A stretch of 64,000 nt of DNA from Actinospica sp035552695 (GTDB taxonomy: Bacteria; Actinomycetota; Actinomycetes; Streptomycetales; Catenulisporaceae), in the NCBI RefSeq assembly GCF_035552695.1, contig NZ_DASZKT010000029.1, positions 62,001-126,000 on the forward strand, read 5' to 3'. The position numbers and the translations under genes are program-made. Positions 53,237 to 61,910 of this stretch are shown in pieces; the first letter of the stretch is position 1, and each line of letters opens with the position of its first letter. Below the pieces are notes generated by a model that did no database searches, had not been told where the DNA came from, and saw nothing but the letters and a program-made list of their open reading frames with translations.

Positions 53237-55732
53237 TCAGCCCGCCGGGCGTTCGACCACTTCGGCCCACTTGCCGAGCAGTTGGTCGGCCTGCTCCGGC
53301 TCCGGCGCCTCGGCCCACAGATGGGTGACGGCCTCGGCCGGGTCTGGCAGCACGAGGGTCCAGCGGCCGTCCGGCTCGACGATCCGCACCCCGTCCGTCG
53401 TGTCGACCTCGCGGCCCTCCGCGGCCTCGACGACCGTGCGCATCACCATGCCCTTGGCGGCCCACGGCGTGGGCACGTCCATCCGGCGCACGTGCGCGTG
53501 CGGTATGCGCGCGTCGATCTGGGAGAGCGTCATATGGGTGCGGGAGACCAGGCCGAGCAGCCGGGTGAAGGTGGCGATGCCGTCCAGCGCGCTGTGGAAC
53601 TCGGGCACCACGAAGCCGCCGCGGCCGTCCCCGCCGAAGATCGTCTCGCGCGCCGAGCAGGCCAGGGTGAGCTGGTCGGGGGCGGTGGAGACCCAGCTGA
53701 TGGCGACGCCGTGGAAGCCGGCGACGCGCTCGGCCACCCGCGTGGTGGTCACCGGCAGCGCGATCTTCCCGCCGCGCCGTTCCGCGGCGACCAGGTCGAG
53801 GAGCATCAGCAGCGCGCGGTCCTCGTCGACCCGGGCGCCGGTGTCGTCCACCAGCCAGATCCGCTCGCCGACCGGGTCGAAGCGCACGCCGAAGGCCGCC
53901 TCGGAGGAGGCCACCAGCGCGCCGAGCCGGCGCAGCGCCGTGTGCCGTTCGCCGGGCGACTCGGTCGGGTGCGCCTCGTCGATGCCGAGGTTGACGGTGT
54001 ACGCCTCGACGCCGATCCGGCCGAGCAGCGAGGGCAGCACCAGGCCGGCCGCGCCGCCGCCGACGTCCACCACGATCTTGAGGTCGGCCTCCGGCACTCC
54101 CGAGATGTCGACCCGGGACAGCAGTTCCTGCGTGTAGCTCTCGAAGATGCGCGAGGGCGTGTTCAGGTCGCCGATCTCGCCGGGGAAGGCGCGCCGGTAC
54201 TCGCCGCGCGAATAGACCCGGTCCAGCTTGCGCTGCGCGCCCGGCGAGAGGTCGGCTCCGGTCGAGTCGAGGAACGCGATGTCCACCGAGTCGGGCACGC
54301 CGGGAGTCGTGCGGATCACGACGCCCCCGGCCGCGCCGTGCGCCGTCTGCAGCCGCGCGACCGGCGTCGGCACGCTTTCCAGGTCGCGTACGTTGAGCGC
54401 GCTTGAGCTGAGCGCCGCGATGATCGCGCGTTTCAGCGCACGCGCCGCGCGGGAGCCGTCACGGGCGCAGATGACGGTGTCGCCCTTCTTCAGAGTCGTC
54501 GCATAAGCCCCCGCGAGCCGGACCGCGAGCTCGGGAGTGATCTCGACGTTCATCACGCCGCTGATGCCGCGCGGGCCGAACAGCGACCGGGAGCTGCGCT
54601 GCTCCCAGATCACGTCGCTGTGCACCACCGCGCCGGCTTCGACGGTCTTGAAGGGGTAGACGCGCACACCGCCGGTGAGGACGGACTCCTCCTCGATCAG
54701 GCACTCGTCGCCGACCACGACGCCGTCCTCGATCCGGACGGCCCGCATCACGTCGGTGTTCTTGCCGATCACGCAGCCGCGCAGGTTCGCCTGCGGGCCG
54801 ATATAGACGTTGCCGTGGATGACCGCGCGGTGCAGGAAGGCGCCGGACTTGACGACCGCGTTGGAGCCGATGACGGTGTGCTCGCGCAGTTCGACGCCCG
54901 CCTCGATCTTCGAGTACGGGCCGATGTAGCACGGGCCCTTGAGAATGGCCGCCGGGTCGATCTCGGCGCCCTCGGCCACGAACACGCCGGGCGCGGTCTC
55001 GAAGCCGTCGATCTCGGTGTCCACCCTGCCGGTGAGCACGTCCGCCTGGGCCTTCACATAGGACTCGTGCGTACCGACGTCCTCCCAGTAGCCCTCCGCC
55101 ACGTAGCCGTACACCGGCTTGCCCTCGGCGAGCAGCCGCGGGAAGACCTCGCTGGACCAGTCCACCGACGTGTTGGACGGGACGTAGTCGAAGACCTCCG
55201 GCTCCATCACGTAGATGCCGGTGTTGACGGTGTCCGAGAAGACCTGGCCCCAGGTCGGCTTCTCCAGGAAGCGCTCGACGTGGCCCTCGTCGTCGATGAT
55301 GGTGATTCCAAACTCGACGGGGTCGGGAACCCGGGTCAGGCACACCGTGACGAGCGCGCCCTTCTCCTTGTGGAACGCGATCAGGGCGCCGAGGTCGAAG
55401 TCGGTCAGCGCGTCGCCGGAGATCACCAGGAAGCTGTCGTCGGCCAGCCGGTCCTCGGCGTTCTTCACCGAGCCCGCGGTGCCCAGGGGCACCTCCTCGT
55501 TGGCGTAGTACAGCTCCATGCCCAGTTCCTCGCCGTCGCCGAAGTAGTTGCGCACCAGCGAGGCGAGGAACTGGACGGTGACCACGACCTCCGTCAGGCC
55601 GTGTTTTCGGAGCAACCGCAGCACGTGCTCCATGATCGGGCGGTTGGCAACCGGCAGCAGCGGTTTGGGCATCGACGAGGTCATCGGACGCAGGCGAGTG
55701 CCTTCGCCTCCGGCCATCACGACGGCTTTCAC
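53237..55732 (-). CDS. Sugar nucleotidyltransferase fused to phosphomannomutase-like domains
   Basis: This 831-residue protein has a nucleotidyltransferase domain (1-240: KAVVMAGGEGTRLRPMTSSM, SGDALTDFDL) and hexapeptide beta-helix repeats (250-370). Phosphomannomutase-like domains follow (385-831). It is commonly called mannose-1-phosphate guanylyltransferase. The mutase part seems altered: the phospho-serine loop reads RTTPGVPDSVDI instead of TASHNP, and the metal loop reads FDPVGERIW rather than DPDGDR. A mutase activity is therefore doubtful. GTG 55732 precedes KAVVMAGG and has GGGAGCG upstream. Confidence 0.9.
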   Translation of the reverse strand: MKAVVMAGGEGTRLRPMTSSMPKPLLPVANRPIMEHVLRLLRKHGLTEVVVTVQFLASLVRNYFGDGEELGMELYYANEEVPLGTAGSVKNAEDRLADDSFLVISGDALTDFDLGALIAFHKEKGALVTVCLTRVPDPVEFGITIIDDEGHVERFLEKPTWGQVFSDTVNTGIYVMEPEVFDYVPSNTSVDWSSEVFPRLLAEGKPVYGYVAEGYWEDVGTHESYVKAQADVLTGRVDTEIDGFETAPGVFVAEGAEIDPAAILKGPCYIGPYSKIEAGVELREHTVIGSNAVVKSGAFLHRAVIHGNVYIGPQANLRGCVIGKNTDVMRAVRIEDGVVVGDECLIEEESVLTGGVRVYPFKTVEAGAVVHSDVIWEQRSSRSLFGPRGISGVMNVEITPELAVRLAGAYATTLKKGDTVICARDGSRAARALKRAIIAALSSSALNVRDLESVPTPVARLQTAHGAAGGVVIRTTPGVPDSVDIAFLDSTGADLSPGAQRKLDRVYSRGEYRRAFPGEIGDLNTPSRIFESYTQELLSRVDISGVPEADLKIVVDVGGGAAGLVLPSLLGRIGVEAYTVNLGIDEAHPTESPGERHTALRRLGALVASSEAAFGVRFDPVGERIWLVDDTGARVDEDRALLMLLDLVAAERRGGKIALPVTTTRVAERVAGFHGVAISWVSTAPDQLTLACSARETIFGGDGRGGFVVPEFHSALDGIATFTRLLGLVSRTHMTLSQIDARIPHAHVRRMDVPTPWAAKGMVMRTVVEAAEGREVDTTDGVRIVEPDGRWTLVLPDPAEAVTHLWAEAPEPEQADQLLGKWAEVVERPAG

Positions 55733-55880
55733 GGGTATCGCTCCCAGGGTCAGGCGGGGACTCGGGACATCCATGGACTCGGGGCGCGGCCGCCCCCGCC
55801 TCGGGTAGACGCCGCGCGCCTTACCCCGTGCCCGCTGAGCCCGAACCTAACCGAAACGCCGCGATGAACTCACGTGGAAC

Positions 55881-56483
55881 TCAGCCGTTCGCGGGGGCCC
55901 GCAGCACCTGCCTGACCTGGAGCACGTACAGTCCGGCGGCCAGCCAGTAGAGCGCCGTGCCCCAGATGGCGAAGGCCCAGCCGATCGCGCCTGCGAGGTC
56001 GTTGAGCGGGTCGTGGCCGTCGCCGAGCAGCAGCAGCGGGAAGGCGTAGAGCAGGTTGAAGGTGGCGGCCTTGCCCATGAAGTGGACCGGCGGCGGGCCG
56101 TAGCCGTGCCGCCTGAGGACGGTGAGCGGGATGCCCATCAGAAGGTCGCGGCCGACCAGGATGACCACCAGCCAGATCGGGATGATGTCCCGCCAGGCCA
56201 GGCCGACGAGCGTGGCCAGGATGTAGAGGCGGTCGGCCGCCGGGTCGAGCAGCGTGCCGATCCGGCTCGTCTGGTTGTAGGCGCGGGCGATCTTGCCGTC
56301 GAGGTAGTCGGTCAGCCCGGCCAGGATCAGCACCAGGATCGCCCAGCCGTCCAGCCGCGGACCGTGGAAGGCCGGGCGCAGGATGAGCCAGAGGAAGAGC
56401 GGCACGCCGAGCAGTCGCAGCACGCTGAGGGCGTTCGGGATGGTCCACACCCGATCGCGCGGGGCGGACGGCGGAGCGCTCAT
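55881..56483 (-). CDS. CDP-alcohol phosphatidyltransferase (PgsA-like)
   Basis: This 200-residue integral membrane protein has the full family motif D-x2-D-G-x2-A-R-x8-G-x3-D-x3-D in LTDYLDGKIARAYNQTSRIG followed by TLLDPAADR. It transfers a phosphatidyl group to an alcohol, most likely glycerol-3-phosphate or a similar acceptor. It heads the pgsA-to-merR block. The mycobacterial counterpart in this position is PgsA2, whose substrate is not settled. Confidence 0.9.
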   Translation of the reverse strand: MSAPPSAPRDRVWTIPNALSVLRLLGVPLFLWLILRPAFHGPRLDGWAILVLILAGLTDYLDGKIARAYNQTSRIGTLLDPAADRLYILATLVGLAWRDIIPIWLVVILVGRDLLMGIPLTVLRRHGYGPPPVHFMGKAATFNLLYAFPLLLLGDGHDPLNDLAGAIGWAFAIWGTALYWLAAGLYVLQVRQVLRAPANG

Positions 56484-56715
56484 GGCAGCACAGCTTAGCC
56501 GAGGGGGAAGTCGCGGCCGTCGGCCGCCGTGCCCGCCGCGGCGCTACCGTCTTTCCCCGCAATTCGGCAAAGAATTGCCCAAATCGTGCGGAACGCGCCT
56601 TCCGGGCCGGCGCACCCGGCCCTAGCGTGAGAAGCAGCAGCCGTCCGACCGTGTGGTGCTTATCCCCCTTGACGCCACACGGCTAGGGCGGCTGTCGCGA
56701 TTAAAGTGTCCACTT

Positions 56716-57672
56716 GTGAACGACGTGAACATGCAGCAGGCTCCGGCCCCGACGGGCCGTCAGTTCGAGATCCGGGGCGGCGGCTACCGCGCGGTGGCCA
56801 CCGAGGTGGGCGCGGGCCTGCGGGTGCTCGAATATCAGGCGGAAGGCGACGTCAGGCCGCTGATCGCGGGCTATCAGGAGCGCGAGCCGGCCGCGCACGG
56901 CGCGGGTCAGCTCCTGCTGCCGTGGGCGAACCGGGTCGCCGGGGGCAGGTACACCTTCGACGGGCAGCCGCGGCAGCTCGACATCACGGAACCGGCCACC
57001 GGCAACGCGATCCACGGACTGACCCGGTGGGTGCCGTGGCGGTGCGCCGGGCACACCGCGGACAGCGTGCGCCTCGAGCTGTCGCTATTCCCCCATCCGG
57101 GTTACCCGCATACCCTCGAACTGAGCGTCGAGTACCGCGTAGGAACCGATGGACTCGCTGTAGACATCTGTGCGAGAAACACTGGCGTACATCCTGCTCC
57201 GTACGGCTTCGGGGCGCACCCCTATATCACGCCGGGAGTGCAACCCGCGGAAGGACGCGCCGATGAATGGACACTGCATCTGCCCGCCGAGCGCTATCTC
57301 GCGGTCGACGAGCGGATGATTCCGCGCGGCGGTTTCGATGTGGATTCGAGCCCTTACGATTTCCGCAAGCCGCGCGCCCTCGGGGGAACCGCTCTCGACA
57401 CCGCGTTCGGCGGTCTGCAACGGGAATTGGACGGTATCGGTCGCATTAGACTGAGCGCTCCGGGTGGGAACGCCGTCACTCTGTGGTTGGGACGCGGCCT
57501 GGAGTGGGTCCAGGTGTTCACAGGCGACGCGCTGGCCGGAGGCGCACGGCGCGCGGCCGTGGCGATCGAGCCGATGAGCGCGCCCCCGGACGCGTTCAAC
57601 TCCGGCACAGATCTGAAGCGTCTGGAACGGGGTGACACGGTGACTCACCGTTGGGGGATCCAAGTCAGCTGA
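56716..57672 (+). CDS. Aldose 1-epimerase family protein
   Basis: This 318-residue beta-sandwich protein has the galactose-mutarotase features GQLLLPWANRVAGGRYTFDG, NAIHGLTRWVPWR (first His), and FGAHPYITPG (second His). The catalytic Glu is near VAIEPMSAPPDAFNSG. It probably interconverts sugar anomers. GTG 56716 or 56725 or ATG 56731 could start it; no ribosome site is seen, and TAAAGT 8 bases before 56716 would suit a leaderless message. Confidence 0.9.
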   Translation: MNDVNMQQAPAPTGRQFEIRGGGYRAVATEVGAGLRVLEYQAEGDVRPLIAGYQEREPAAHGAGQLLLPWANRVAGGRYTFDGQPRQLDITEPATGNAIHGLTRWVPWRCAGHTADSVRLELSLFPHPGYPHTLELSVEYRVGTDGLAVDICARNTGVHPAPYGFGAHPYITPGVQPAEGRADEWTLHLPAERYLAVDERMIPRGGFDVDSSPYDFRKPRALGGTALDTAFGGLQRELDGIGRIRLSAPGGNAVTLWLGRGLEWVQVFTGDALAGGARRAAVAIEPMSAPPDAFNSGTDLKRLERGDTVTHRWGIQVS

Positions 57673-57684
57673 CGACCCGTCAGT

Positions 57685-57690
57685 TATAAT
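57685..57690 (+). promoter_or_regulatory. Consensus -10 box (TATAAT)
   Basis: A perfect TATAAT lies 13 bases after the epimerase stop and about 250 bases before the MarR start at 57937. The palindrome GTCAGCTGAC (57664-57673) occupies the -35 area. The rest of the gap (57691-57936) contains no gene that I can support. Confidence 0.5.
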
Positions 57691-57936
57691 GCGCCGCCGC
57701 CTATCTTGCCGCCTGACGTGATCTCACGACGACTGATGTACAGGCCTGCAGAAAAGTCCATCAGCGTTTTTTCTGACAGTGGTTCCGGGTTGCTCCATTC
57801 GGGTTTATCATGGCCTGGAGAGGCCCGCCGACGGCGCGGACGCGCCCTCCCCGCGCGCTGCGCCTCAGCGCCCTGCGACCCTCGGCGGCCGCCGGGCGGG
57901 GCCGCGAAACAGGATGCGAAGGGGTCACACGCAACA

Positions 57937-58473
57937 ATGAGCACAGCTACGAAGAACCAGGCCTTGCTGCCCACGGGTGGGCGCTCGGCCCGCCGGGCCC
58001 GCCAGGTGGCAGAGGCCGAGGCGGTGCGCGCCCAGGAGGCCGCGTACCGCCCGAAGGACGGCTACACCTCCTGGCTGCTCACCCGGTGCAACCGGGAGCT
58101 CGGCCGGCACGTGGACCGGGTGCTGGACGAGGTCGACCTGACGGAGGCGCAGTACGGCGTCCTGCAGGCGCTGGTGCACCTCAAGAGCGCCTCGTCCGCC
58201 ACGCTGGCCCGGTCGGTCGCGGTCACGCCGCAGGCGATGGTCGGACTGGTCGCGGCGCTCGAGCGCAAGGGTTACATCACCCGCACCTCGCACCCCGGCG
58301 GCGGCCGGGTGATCACCACCACGGTCACCCAGCTCGGCCAGGATGCGTACGACACCGCGAAGAAGCGCGTGCGTGCGCTGGAGCGCTCCGTTCGCAAGGC
58401 GCTGACCGAGGAAGAGTTCTCGGCCATTGTCGACCACCTGGAGAAGCTCAGCAATGCGCTGAGCGAACTCTGA
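57937..58473 (+). CDS. MarR family transcriptional regulator
   Basis: This 178-residue protein has a 40-residue basic and Ala-rich N-terminal extension. The winged-helix core follows: LTEAQYGVLQALVHLKSASS, LARSVAVTPQAMVGLVAALE, and the wing SHPGGGRVITTTVTQLG. Ligand and target are unknown. GAAGGGGTC precedes ATG 57937. It is monocistronic and closed by a strong terminator at 58522-58556. Confidence 0.88.
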   Translation: MSTATKNQALLPTGGRSARRARQVAEAEAVRAQEAAYRPKDGYTSWLLTRCNRELGRHVDRVLDEVDLTEAQYGVLQALVHLKSASSATLARSVAVTPQAMVGLVAALERKGYITRTSHPGGGRVITTTVTQLGQDAYDTAKKRVRALERSVRKALTEEEFSAIVDHLEKLSNALSEL

Positions 58474-58521
58474 CAGCTCTTCTCGGGACGCGCACACCCA
58501 CCGCGAACCGCTCTTCACCCA

Positions 58522-58556
58522 CCCCCGTCAGGCCATCAGCCCGACGGGGGCTTTTT
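58522..58556 (+). terminator. Rho-independent terminator
   Basis: CCCCCGTC (58522-58529) pairs with GACGGGGG (58543-58550) around a 13-base loop, followed by CTTTTT. It is a textbook intrinsic terminator 49 bases after the MarR stop. Confidence 0.88.
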
Positions 58557-58739
58557 CGTTTCGGCTAGGTTCCGGGCGGTCGCCGTGGGACTTAAGCGGT
58601 CAAGTCGAGGACGGTCGTCGGGCACGCGGCACGGCGTCGTGGCCGTGCTGCGTGCCCGCCGGGGATCGGCGGGCCACGCTGACGAGAGAACTCCGTTGAG
58701 GTTTCCGCTGCGCGCCGGAGCCGGGCCGAACAAGCCGGG

Positions 58740-60308
58740 TCAGAACTCGGCGCGCTCCGGCGGCAGCAGGTGCCGCAGCTCGTTGCGCACGCGGCGTTCG
58801 ACGACTGCGAGATGGAGGTTCGCGTCCTCGTCGCCGAAGTAGTCCTCGCCGACCTCCGCGCCGACGGCCGCGCGCGGGTCGAAGCGGGCGCCGGCGTCGA
58901 GCTCGGTGCCGTGCTGGGCGGCCTTGCGGGCCACGGCGCCGTAGTGTCGGCGCACGAGCGGGTCGGTGACGGTGCGCCAGACTCCTGCCGGGGCGACGAG
59001 AATCCGCCCGGGGGTACGGCGCGCGGCGCGGGCCGCGGAGGCCGCCGCGCTCTCCCAGCCCCAGGGGCCGAGCCGGTCGGCGAGGCGGTAGCGGTTGGCC
59101 ACCGATGGAAGCACGTAGCCGTACAGCTCCACCTGAAGCAGCCCGTTGCCCGCCGTCGCGCCGACGAACACGGTGACGGTCAGTCCGGCCGCGCCGCGCG
59201 CGATGCGGACCCTGCGGAACCTGCGCGCGGAGCTGTGGCCGCGCGCGGGAGACGCGGGGGCGGGCAGCAGGCGCACCGGGAGTTCGGCGTCGCCGCGGGT
59301 GGCGAGCGCGGGCCCGGCGGCGACCGGGTAGTCGTCCACGAGCACCAGCGCGGGGCCGCCCGGGTCGAGCGGGCCGAGGCCGTCGGCCAGGGCCTCGCAG
59401 GCGCGGTCCAGCAGGTCCTCGGTGTCGAACGGCGCCGAGCGGGACGCGGCCGGGCCGAGGTCGATCAGCCATCTGCGACGCAGCGCCTGCCGCCCGGCGC
59501 CGAGGAAGGGCTCACCGGTGGCGGCCAGCGGCGGGCGGACGTTCTGCGCCCCGGCCAGCCGGGCGCCGAGCACGCCGAGCGCCTGCTGGGCCCAGGCCGG
59601 CTCCGCGGAGAGCCAGCGGCTCGGCGTGTAGTGGCCGGGCGAGAGCCGGTCGGCGATCGTCGCGCGGGCGGCGAGCTCCTCGGCGAAGACCGCGATCCAG
59701 CAGCCGAGACCGGCGGCGGCCGGGGCGACGAGCCTGCGCAGCCGGTCGTAGCCCGTGGTCGGCGCGGAGATGTGCAGCGCGGAACGCAGCCCGAAGGGGT
59801 CCGCGTGGGTCAAGGCCAGGGCGGCGAGCACGACGCCGACGGCCACCAGCGCGAAGAGCGCGGCCTGGGCACCCGCGCGGGGACGCTCGCCGCGGGCGGA
59901 GTCGGCGTATTCGGCGCGGGAGCGGCGGCCGGCACTCGTCTCGGACGGCCGCAGCGCGCGCACCGCGAGCACGGTCGCGGCGAGCCAGGCCAGGAAGCAC
60001 GGGACGGACCAGCCGCCGAGCGCCCAGGCCGCCACGACCACCGCGAGGATCGCGCCGTCGCGGTACAGCCTGCGGGACCGGGCGGCCACCGCATGCCGCA
60101 CCACGGTCGTCAGGTCCACGCCCTCGGCCAGCGGCGGCTGCCGGTCCTCGCGCACCAGCAGGTGCCGGATCAGCGCGCGGCCGTAGCCCTCGTCCAGGTG
60201 CGCCGCCGTGCAGAGATAACGCGTGGCGTCCTCGTCCAGCGCAGACTCAGGCCGCCTGGGCCCCGGGACGCGCCCGACCTGTGCCACCACACCGGTCGAA
60301 ACTCCCAC
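58740..60308 (-). CDS. Membrane protein of unknown function
   Basis: This protein of about 522 residues has two hydrophobic regions: residues about 85-125 (AILAVVVAAWALGGW and a second helix) and about 150-172 (AALFALVAVGVVLAALAL). Another hydrophobic segment lies near residue 395 (GLTVTVFVGATAGNGLLQVE). A soluble C-terminus contains EDYFGDEDANLHLAVVERRV and ends RHLLPPERAEF. I do not recognise the family. The start is uncertain among GTG 60308, 60290 and 60287, and a longer frame reaches 60368. It is divergent from rbpA. Confidence 0.7.
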   Translation of the reverse strand: MGVSTGVVAQVGRVPGPRRPESALDEDATRYLCTAAHLDEGYGRALIRHLLVREDRQPPLAEGVDLTTVVRHAVAARSRRLYRDGAILAVVVAAWALGGWSVPCFLAWLAATVLAVRALRPSETSAGRRSRAEYADSARGERPRAGAQAALFALVAVGVVLAALALTHADPFGLRSALHISAPTTGYDRLRRLVAPAAAGLGCWIAVFAEELAARATIADRLSPGHYTPSRWLSAEPAWAQQALGVLGARLAGAQNVRPPLAATGEPFLGAGRQALRRRWLIDLGPAASRSAPFDTEDLLDRACEALADGLGPLDPGGPALVLVDDYPVAAGPALATRGDAELPVRLLPAPASPARGHSSARRFRRVRIARGAAGLTVTVFVGATAGNGLLQVELYGYVLPSVANRYRLADRLGPWGWESAAASAARAARRTPGRILVAPAGVWRTVTDPLVRRHYGAVARKAAQHGTELDAGARFDPRAAVGAEVGEDYFGDEDANLHLAVVERRVRNELRHLLPPERAEF

Positions 60309-60538
60309 CCTACGAACTGCCTTCCGAAATCGGCCTCGCCGACACCGGCGAGAGCCGGACTTTACCATGCGGAGTCACCCGAAACGCCGCCTGTGACGGC
60401 GCCCGGACGCCGATCGGCGAAGCTTTGGCCAAGGCTTTGCCGGGGCCTCACCCGTCCGAGTAGTCCACCCCGTGACATCAAGGGCGATTCGAATGATTTT
60501 TTTCGGGTATGCCGCTTTCGCTCCCACCTGGGGGGCGC

Positions 60539-60565
60539 GGGAACATTGCGGCGCCTTTGGGCGTT
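60539..60565 (+). promoter_or_regulatory. Sigma-R-type promoter for rbpA
   Basis: GGGAAC at 60539-60544 is followed by exactly 18 bases and GTT at 60563-60565. This fits the consensus GGGAAT-N18-GTT of the disulfide-stress sigma factor SigR. It lies about 100 bases upstream of the rbpA ATG. RbpA is a known SigR target in Streptomyces, which supports the assignment. The rest of the gap from 60309 to 60668 holds no gene. Confidence 0.75.
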
Positions 60566-60668
60566 GGCCCCAGTGGATACGGGAGGTGGCTTCAGCGGTG
60601 ATCAGCCTCCGGAGAAGTCGGCAAGGGATCAAGGACACGGCAGTACGCGGCCGAGGAGGCAGTGGGGA

Positions 60669-61301
60669 ATGAGCGAGCGGGCATTGCGCGGCACCCGGCT
60701 GGGTGCCACCAGCTACGAGACGGACAGCGGCATAGACCTGGCCCCGCGGCAGGACGTGGAGTACGCCTGCCCGAGCGGCCACCGTTTCCGGATGCCCTTC
60801 TCGGTGGAGGCCGAGGTCCCGATGGTCTGGGAGTGCCGCGTGTGCGGTGCCCAGGCGCTGCGGGTAGGCGGCGTCGCCGAAGAGGACAAGCCGGGCAAGC
60901 CGGTCAGGACGCACTGGGACATGCTGCTCGAGCGGCGGAGCATCCCGGAGCTCGAGGAGGTGCTCGCGGAGCGCCTCGAGGTGCTGCGGCACGGCGGCAT
61001 CGGCGGTCGCGGCCTGCGCGCGGCGCGGCACAACCCGCCGGTGAACCTGGCGACCGGCGCCCCGGCGCCGGGCGAGAAGGCGAAGGACGCGGCGGCCGGC
61101 GCGAAGGCCTCCGCGGCCCCGAGGGCGACGGCCTCCAGCGCGGCGAAGAAGTCCACGGCCGCGAAGAAGGCGCCCGCCAAGAAGACCACCGCGGGCACCG
61201 CCCCGGCGAAGAAGACCACGGCGAGCAAGCCGGCCCCGGCGACCAAGACGACCGACAAGCCGGTCAAGAAGACGGTGGCGAAGAAGCCCTCCGCCAAGTA
61301 G
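60669..61301 (+). CDS. rbpA: RNA polymerase-binding protein RbpA with histone-like tail
   Basis: Residues 1-110 are a standard RbpA: SERALRGTRLGATSYETDSG, the zinc-site residues Cys34, His38, Cys56 and Cys59, and THWDMLLERRSIPELEEVLA, the sigma-interaction domain. RbpA binds RNA polymerase and sigma-A/HrdB-type factors and stabilises open complexes. Known RbpA proteins have about 110-125 residues; this one has 210. The extra part is rich in Lys, Ala, Thr and Pro (KKSTAAKKAPAKKTTAGTAP), with 19 Lys and 3 acidic residues in residues 131-210, like histone H1 or HupS tails. The frame is uninterrupted to the TAG at 61299-61301. Confidence 0.93.
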   Translation: MSERALRGTRLGATSYETDSGIDLAPRQDVEYACPSGHRFRMPFSVEAEVPMVWECRVCGAQALRVGGVAEEDKPGKPVRTHWDMLLERRSIPELEEVLAERLEVLRHGGIGGRGLRAARHNPPVNLATGAPAPGEKAKDAAAGAKASAAPRATASSAAKKSTAAKKAPAKKTTAGTAPAKKTTASKPAPATKTTDKPVKKTVAKKPSAK

Positions 61302-61374
61302 CGCTAGCGAGCGGGTAGGCCGAGGGCGGCAGCTCTCGACGGCCAAGTGCTCGGACAGGCGACGGCCTGCGGTG

Positions 61375-61760
61375 CTTCCAGCGGACCGAGCGCGACTGCT
61401 CTCAGCACGCCCCGCACAGCGGCAGCCGGACACGCGAGTGCCGATGCCGTACTTCCAGCGGACCGAAGGCGCTGGATCCCAGCACGCCCCACACAACGGC
61501 AGCCGTACATGGCGGCCGAAGAAACACTTCCAGCGGACCGAGGACGTTGGCTCTCAGCACGCCCCGCACAGCGGCAGCCGGACACGCGACGGCGAAGCAG
61601 GATTTCCAGCGGACCGAAGGCGCTGGTTCTCAGCACGCCCCACACAACGGCAGCCGTACGTGGCGGCCGAAGAAACACTTCCAGCGGACCGAGGACGTTG
61701 GCTCTCAGCACGCCCCGCACGGCGGTGGCCGGACACGCGACGGCGAAGCAGGACTTCCAA
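61375..61760. repeat. Alternating 76-bp tandem repeat array
   Basis: The landmark CTTCCAGCGGACCGA or a close variant recurs at 61375, 61452, 61527, 61603, 61678 and 61754, giving five full units of 75-77 bases and a partial one. Units alternate between two types. Odd ones continue CACAGCGGCAGCCGGACACG, except that the fifth reads CACGGCGGTGGCCGGACACG; even ones continue CACAACGGCAGCCGTAC. The higher-order period is therefore about 151 bases. It lies in the 609-base gap between rbpA and ppm1, on which I see no supported gene. Confidence 0.85.
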
Positions 61761-61910
61761 CGGGCTACGGCCGAGCGGGCCCACTCCGCTCCGCCGCGCG
61801 CCGCCGGGAACGCCCGGGGCGCGCACGCACACCTCGAGCACGATCATTCTCAGGCCGCGGCGGCTTCGGCGCCGCGGCCTTCGCTGCTTCGCCCGCCGGG
61901 CGGGACCGGC

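Noticed and set aside
54620..55867. 415-codon frame antisense to the nucleotidyltransferase fusion
   Set aside because: It is a codon-bias shadow with His/Asp/Val-rich noise.
61304..61720. Minus-strand frame in the tandem repeats containing LGPLEV, like the start of SARP regulators
   Set aside because: The match is six residues long, recurs only because the DNA repeats, and no DNA-binding or BTAD domain follows.
61375..61760. Tandem array considered as a CRISPR
   Set aside because: Whole 76-bp units repeat back to back with no short repeat plus unique spacer structure, and no cas genes are near.
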